Below, in pieces: positions 33,716 through 36,490 of a stretch of DNA of 36,490 bases. How positions within the stretch are numbered: the stretch's first letter is position 1; the number at the start of each line of letters is the position of its first letter. Below the pieces are notes generated by a model that had not been told where the DNA came from, did not search any database, and worked only from the letters and a program-made list of their open reading frames with translations. The position numbers were made by a program, and so were the translations under genes. This stretch comes from Bordetella parapertussis (GTDB taxonomy: Bacteria > Bacteroidota > Bacteroidia > Chitinophagales > Chitinophagaceae), in assembly GCA_943331005.2 (NCBI GenBank), contig CALQJX020000031.1:1-36490 (forward strand). The letters run 5' to 3'.

Positions 33716-34168
33716 ATGCGTGCAGTAATACAAAGGGTTTCATCGGCAAGTGTAACTATTGATGGGGAGCTGAGATCTGCTATAGGAATGGGATTTATGG
33801 TGCTGCTGGGTGTGGAGCCGGAGGATACAAAGGAGGATGCGGACTGGCTGTGTGCCAAAATAGCACTGCTGCGTATTATGGCTGATGAAAATGGTATGAT
33901 GAACAAGGATGTGGTGGAAACGGGTGGCGATATACTGGTGGTAAGTCAGTTTACCTTGCATGCTTCTTACAAAAAGGGTAACAGGCCTTCGTTCATAAGG
34001 GCGGCCCGTCCGGAGCAGGCTATACCGCTTTATGAATACTTTATTGCTGTCTTATCAGAAAAGCTGGGCAAACCTGTTGCTGCGGGTGTCTTTGGTGCCG
34101 ATATGAAGGTGGCTCTGGTAAATGATGGTCCGGTGACGATAGTTATGGATACTAAGAATAAGGAATAA
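33716..34168 (+). CDS. dtd: D-aminoacyl-tRNA deacylase
   Basis: A 150-residue homodimeric enzyme that removes D-amino acids (and glycine mischarged to tRNA-Ala) from tRNA. The start is ATG 33716 ([18 protein letters not shown]), the invariant family N-terminus. The longer frame from 33608 begins inside a repeat. The active-site motif SQFTLHA and the C-terminal [11 protein letters not shown] (GPxT cross-subunit motif) are both present, and length matches the family. It is divergent from mnmE across a purine-rich repeat. Confidence 0.96.
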   Translation: MRAVIQRVSSASVTIDGELRSAIGMGFMVLLGVEPEDTKEDADWLCAKIALLRIMADENGMMNKDVVETGGDILVVSQFTLHASYKKGNRPSFIRAARPEQAIPLYEYFIAVLSEKLGKPVAAGVFGADMKVALVNDGPVTIVMDTKNKE

Positions 34169-34172
34169 GGTT

Positions 34173-34319
34173 GAAGGTGAGAGCGGAAAGGTGAGAGCGG
34201 GAAAGAGAGCGAAGAGCGGTGTTTTGAATTCGTCTGAATCAAAGATCAAACTGATTATTGGATTTCACGATTGGTGAGAGGATGTGTTTTGAAGACCCCT
34301 CCCTGAAGGGTGACATGGG
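34173..34319. repeat. Purine-rich plus GAATTCGTCTGAATC repeat, copy 2
   Basis: Starts just past the dtd stop: GGTGAGAGCGG units, then TTTTGAATTCGTCTGAATC (34222), then an extra tail AAGACCCCTCCCTGAAGGG that is absent from copy 1. It is tandem with copy 3 at a 135-base period. Confidence 0.85.
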
Positions 34320-34497
34320 TTGAAAGGTGAGAGCGGAAAGAGAGCGGAGAGCGGTGTTTTGAATTCGTCTGAATCACAGATTAAACTGATTATTGGATTT
34401 CACGGATGGTGAGAAGATGTGTTTTGAAGACCCCTCCCTGAAGGGTGACATGGGCTGAAAGGTGAGAGCGGGAAAGAGAAAGAGAGCGGGAAAGATT
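34320..34497. repeat. Purine-rich plus GAATTCGTCTGAATC repeat, copy 3 and partial copy 4
   Basis: Copy 3 repeats the unit, including the CCCTCCCTGAAGGGTGACA tail. From 34456 a fourth purine tract (GGTGAGAGCGGGAAAGAG and on) begins but lacks the GAATTC part. Confidence 0.85.
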
Positions 34498-34511
34498 TAT
34501 GTGTAGAAGCG

Positions 34512-34546
34512 CCTGGCTTTCCAGGGCTCCTTGTAGGTAAACCTAC
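34512..34546. other. Pair of short hairpins after the repeat array
   Basis: CCTGG-CTTT-CCAGG (34512-34525) and GTAGG-TAAA-CCTAC (34533-34546) lie side by side. The design recalls the paired hairpins of the REP-like elements, but the sequence differs. It is about 80 bases past the pterin dehydratase stop on the minus strand and could also act as its 3' end. Confidence 0.4.
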
Positions 34547-34622
34547 GCCGAACTAAGTGAGAAAGATAGAGAGCGTGTAATGGGAATGGATTGTGCAGAT
34601 AATGTTTTGTATTGAAAGTCTG

Positions 34623-34856
34623 TTATTTGATGAGTTTGTCGATGGCGTGGGCGAGGGTATTGTCTTTTTCGGTAACAATATTGCCGGCATCGTGGGTAGA
34701 GAGCCATATCTCTACTGTGTTCCAGGTATTGGTCCATGTGGGATGATGGTCTTGTTTTTCGGCAAGGATGGCCACTCGGGTCATGAATGCAAATGCTTCA
34801 CTGAAATTGGCAAAGGTAAATTTGCGGTATAGTTTATTGTCGTTCTCCTGCCACAT
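34623..34856 (-). CDS. 4a-hydroxytetrahydrobiopterin (pterin-4a-carbinolamine) dehydratase
   Basis: A 77-residue protein of the PCD/DCoH fold that dehydrates 4a-hydroxytetrahydrobiopterin, recycling the cofactor of aromatic amino acid hydroxylases. It begins [18 protein letters not shown], has the active-site region [25 protein letters not shown] (paired His plus Trp), and ends with the helix [11 protein letters not shown]. Length is near the short end of the family. No hydroxylase gene is adjacent. It lies divergent from fumC. Confidence 0.92.
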   Translation of the reverse strand: MWQENDNKLYRKFTFANFSEAFAFMTRVAILAEKQDHHPTWTNTWNTVEIWLSTHDAGNIVTEKDNTLAHAIDKLIK

Positions 34857-35012
34857 ATGCTGTTGTTTGATGGTAAATCTATCTATCTTAATCGGGCTGA
34901 CAAAATATAATATAGCTATGCACCGATAATGTAAGGATGGGGCGATTGCATGTGTGTTTGTTGAATGTGATGAGGTGGAAGGTTTTACGGTTAAACTATA
35001 AAAATCTCCATG

Positions 35013-35020
35013 TACCTTTG
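35013..35020 (+). promoter_or_regulatory. -7 promoter element of fumC
   Basis: TACCTTTG, 39 bases before the fumC ATG at 35060. It supports that start over the longer frame from 34937, whose first ATG lies upstream of this element. Confidence 0.55.
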
Positions 35021-35059
35021 CAACCCGAAAACGATACTAAACACAAACACATAAAAGTC

Positions 35060-36460
35060 ATGGATTTCAGAATTGAGAAAGACACAATGGGCGAAGTGAA
35101 GGTGCCCGTGAATGCGTATTATGGTGCACAGACACAGCGCTCTATAGAGAACTTCAAAATAGCCCAGGACATCAACAAAATGCCGAAAGAGATCATCAAG
35201 GCATTTGCTTACCTGAAAAAGGCTGCAGCCATCACCAACTGTCAGCTGGGCGTACTGCCACAGGAAAAGTCGGACCTGATAGGTAATGTGTGTGATGAGA
35301 TACTGGAAGGTAAACTGGATAACGAGTTTCCGCTGGTAGTATGGCAGACAGGTTCGGGTACGCAGAGCAACATGAACGTGAATGAAGTGGTAGCCTACCG
35401 CGCACACGTAATGAAGGGTGGTGCACTGACCGATAAAGACAAATTCATTCATCCGAATGATGATGTGAACAAATCACAGTCATCGAACGATACTTTCCCT
35501 ACGGCTATGCACATATCGGCTTACAAAATGCTGATGGATGTGACCATTCCGGGTATCACGAAGTTGCGCAATACGCTGGCAGCAAAGTCTAAAGAGTTCA
35601 TGCATGTAGTGAAAATAGGTCGTACACACTTTATGGATGCTACGCCACTTACTGTGGGTCAGGAACTGGGCGGATATGTGTCTCAGCTGGATCATGGTCT
35701 GCGTGCCATCAACAACAGTTTGGCTCACCTGAGCGAGCTGGCACTGGGTGGTACTGCAGTAGGTACGGGCATCAACACACCAAAAGGATATGCTGTGAAA
35801 GTGGCTGAGAATATAGCTTCACTGACAGGACTGCCATTCGTAACTGCTGAGAATAAATTTGAAAGCCTTGCCGCACACGATGCAATAGTAGAAGCACATG
35901 GCGCACTGAAAACAGTAGCTGTGAGCCTGATGAAGATAGCCAACGATATCCGTATGCTGAGCTCCGGCCCACGTTCGGGTATAGGAGAACTGTTCATACC
36001 AGATAATGAGCCGGGTTCTTCGATCATGCCGGGTAAGGTGAACCCTACCCAGTGCGAGGCGTTGACCATGATAGCTGCACAGGTAATGGGTAATGACGTG
36101 ACCATAAGTATAGGTGGCAGCAATGGCCACTTCGAGCTGAATGTGTTCAAGCCTGTAATGATCTTTAACTTCCTGCACAGCGCAAGGCTGATAGGTGAGG
36201 GTTGTGTATCATTCAACGATAAATGCGCTGAAGGTCTGGCTCCGCTGGAAGATAACATCCGCAAGCACGTGAACAACTCACTGATGCTGGTTACTGCCCT
36301 GAATACCAAGATTGGTTACTACAAGGCGGCTGAGATAGCGCAGACTGCACACAAGCAGGGTAAGACACTGAAACAGACCGCAATAGATCTGGGTTATGTA
36401 TCTGCAGAAGACTTTGACAACTGGGTGAAACCGGAAGACATGGTTGGAGAGATCAACTAA
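35060..36460 (+). CDS. fumC: Class II fumarate hydratase
   Basis: A 466-residue cytosolic, iron-independent fumarase that interconverts fumarate and L-malate in the TCA cycle. The start is ATG 35060 ([28 protein letters not shown]), the standard N-terminus. Landmarks are [13 protein letters not shown], the B-site-like [37 protein letters not shown], and the superfamily SS-loop signature [16 protein letters not shown]. Related aspartase and argininosuccinate lyase differ in these motifs. The gene is complete. The 30 bases left in the window after it contain no terminator. Confidence 0.97.
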   Translation: MDFRIEKDTMGEVKVPVNAYYGAQTQRSIENFKIAQDINKMPKEIIKAFAYLKKAAAITNCQLGVLPQEKSDLIGNVCDEILEGKLDNEFPLVVWQTGSGTQSNMNVNEVVAYRAHVMKGGALTDKDKFIHPNDDVNKSQSSNDTFPTAMHISAYKMLMDVTIPGITKLRNTLAAKSKEFMHVVKIGRTHFMDATPLTVGQELGGYVSQLDHGLRAINNSLAHLSELALGGTAVGTGINTPKGYAVKVAENIASLTGLPFVTAENKFESLAAHDAIVEAHGALKTVAVSLMKIANDIRMLSSGPRSGIGELFIPDNEPGSSIMPGKVNPTQCEALTMIAAQVMGNDVTISIGGSNGHFELNVFKPVMIFNFLHSARLIGEGCVSFNDKCAEGLAPLEDNIRKHVNNSLMLVTALNTKIGYYKAAEIAQTAHKQGKTLKQTAIDLGYVSAEDFDNWVKPEDMVGEIN

Positions 36461-36490
36461 GCTACTGCTACACGATATAAGAAGGGCGCA

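Noticed and set aside
33462..33749. 96-residue N-terminal extension of MnmE
   Set aside because: It reads through the purine-rich intergenic repeat, and the true MnmE N-terminus begins at 33461.
34937..35059. 41-residue N-terminal extension of FumC
   Set aside because: The first ATG lies upstream of the TACCTTTG element and the extension lacks family similarity.

Overview
The window reads as a chromosomal segment of a Bacteroidota bacterium, most likely a Chitinophagaceae-type organism (inference). The grounds are type IX secretion (T9SS) C-terminal sorting domains, a GWxTD-type protein, giant Ig-repeat surface proteins, short AT-rich intergenic gaps, and the Bacteroidota -7 promoter element TAnnTTTG. 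That element is found upstream of about half of the genes. No rRNA, tRNA, CRISPR array, phage or transposase gene was seen.

Layout. (1) 1-7691, minus: the 5' part of one giant secreted protein, at least 2563 codons, running off the left edge. It has a signal peptide, an N-terminal head, one CHU_C-type Ig domain and about 28 tandem Ig-like repeats of about 73 residues. (2) 8021-11727, minus: a phosphate transport pair (Pit permease and its DUF47/PhoU-like partner) and PEP carboxykinase, each closed by a strong hairpin terminator. (3) 12125-18445: a CHASE3 histidine kinase, a divergent GWxTD protein, a secreted prolyl oligopeptidase, a small transaldolase/fructose-6-phosphate aldolase and a tiny membrane protein. 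(4) 18607-23062: a GH3-family protein followed by an unusual radical SAM protein, convergent with a lone biotin carboxylase. (5) 23208-25236: a lipoprotein, pyrE and a divergent NUDIX hydrolase. (6) 25468-27886: a PAS plus phosphoacceptor-helix protein without an ATPase domain, then a minus-strand cluster of a Crp/Fnr-like remnant, a nitroreductase, a degenerate receiver and YceI. (7) 27887-32069: an accessory island with two duplicated NHL-propeller/T9SS genes, two orphan sorting-domain fragments and three copies of a hairpin-rich REP-like element. (8) 32070-36460: housekeeping genes mnmE, dtd, a pterin dehydratase and fumC, separated by purine-rich intergenic repeats.

The housekeeping genes look intact and ordinary. 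Most of the unexplained structure lies in three places. The giant Ig protein has two kinds of extra cysteine pair that co-occur within single repeats. The 28-32 kb island holds duplicated NHL genes joined by ATGA overlaps to decayed sorting-domain tails and bordered by REP-like elements. The signalling remnants at 25.5-27.9 kb lack expected catalytic parts. No complete new system could be demonstrated from sequence alone.
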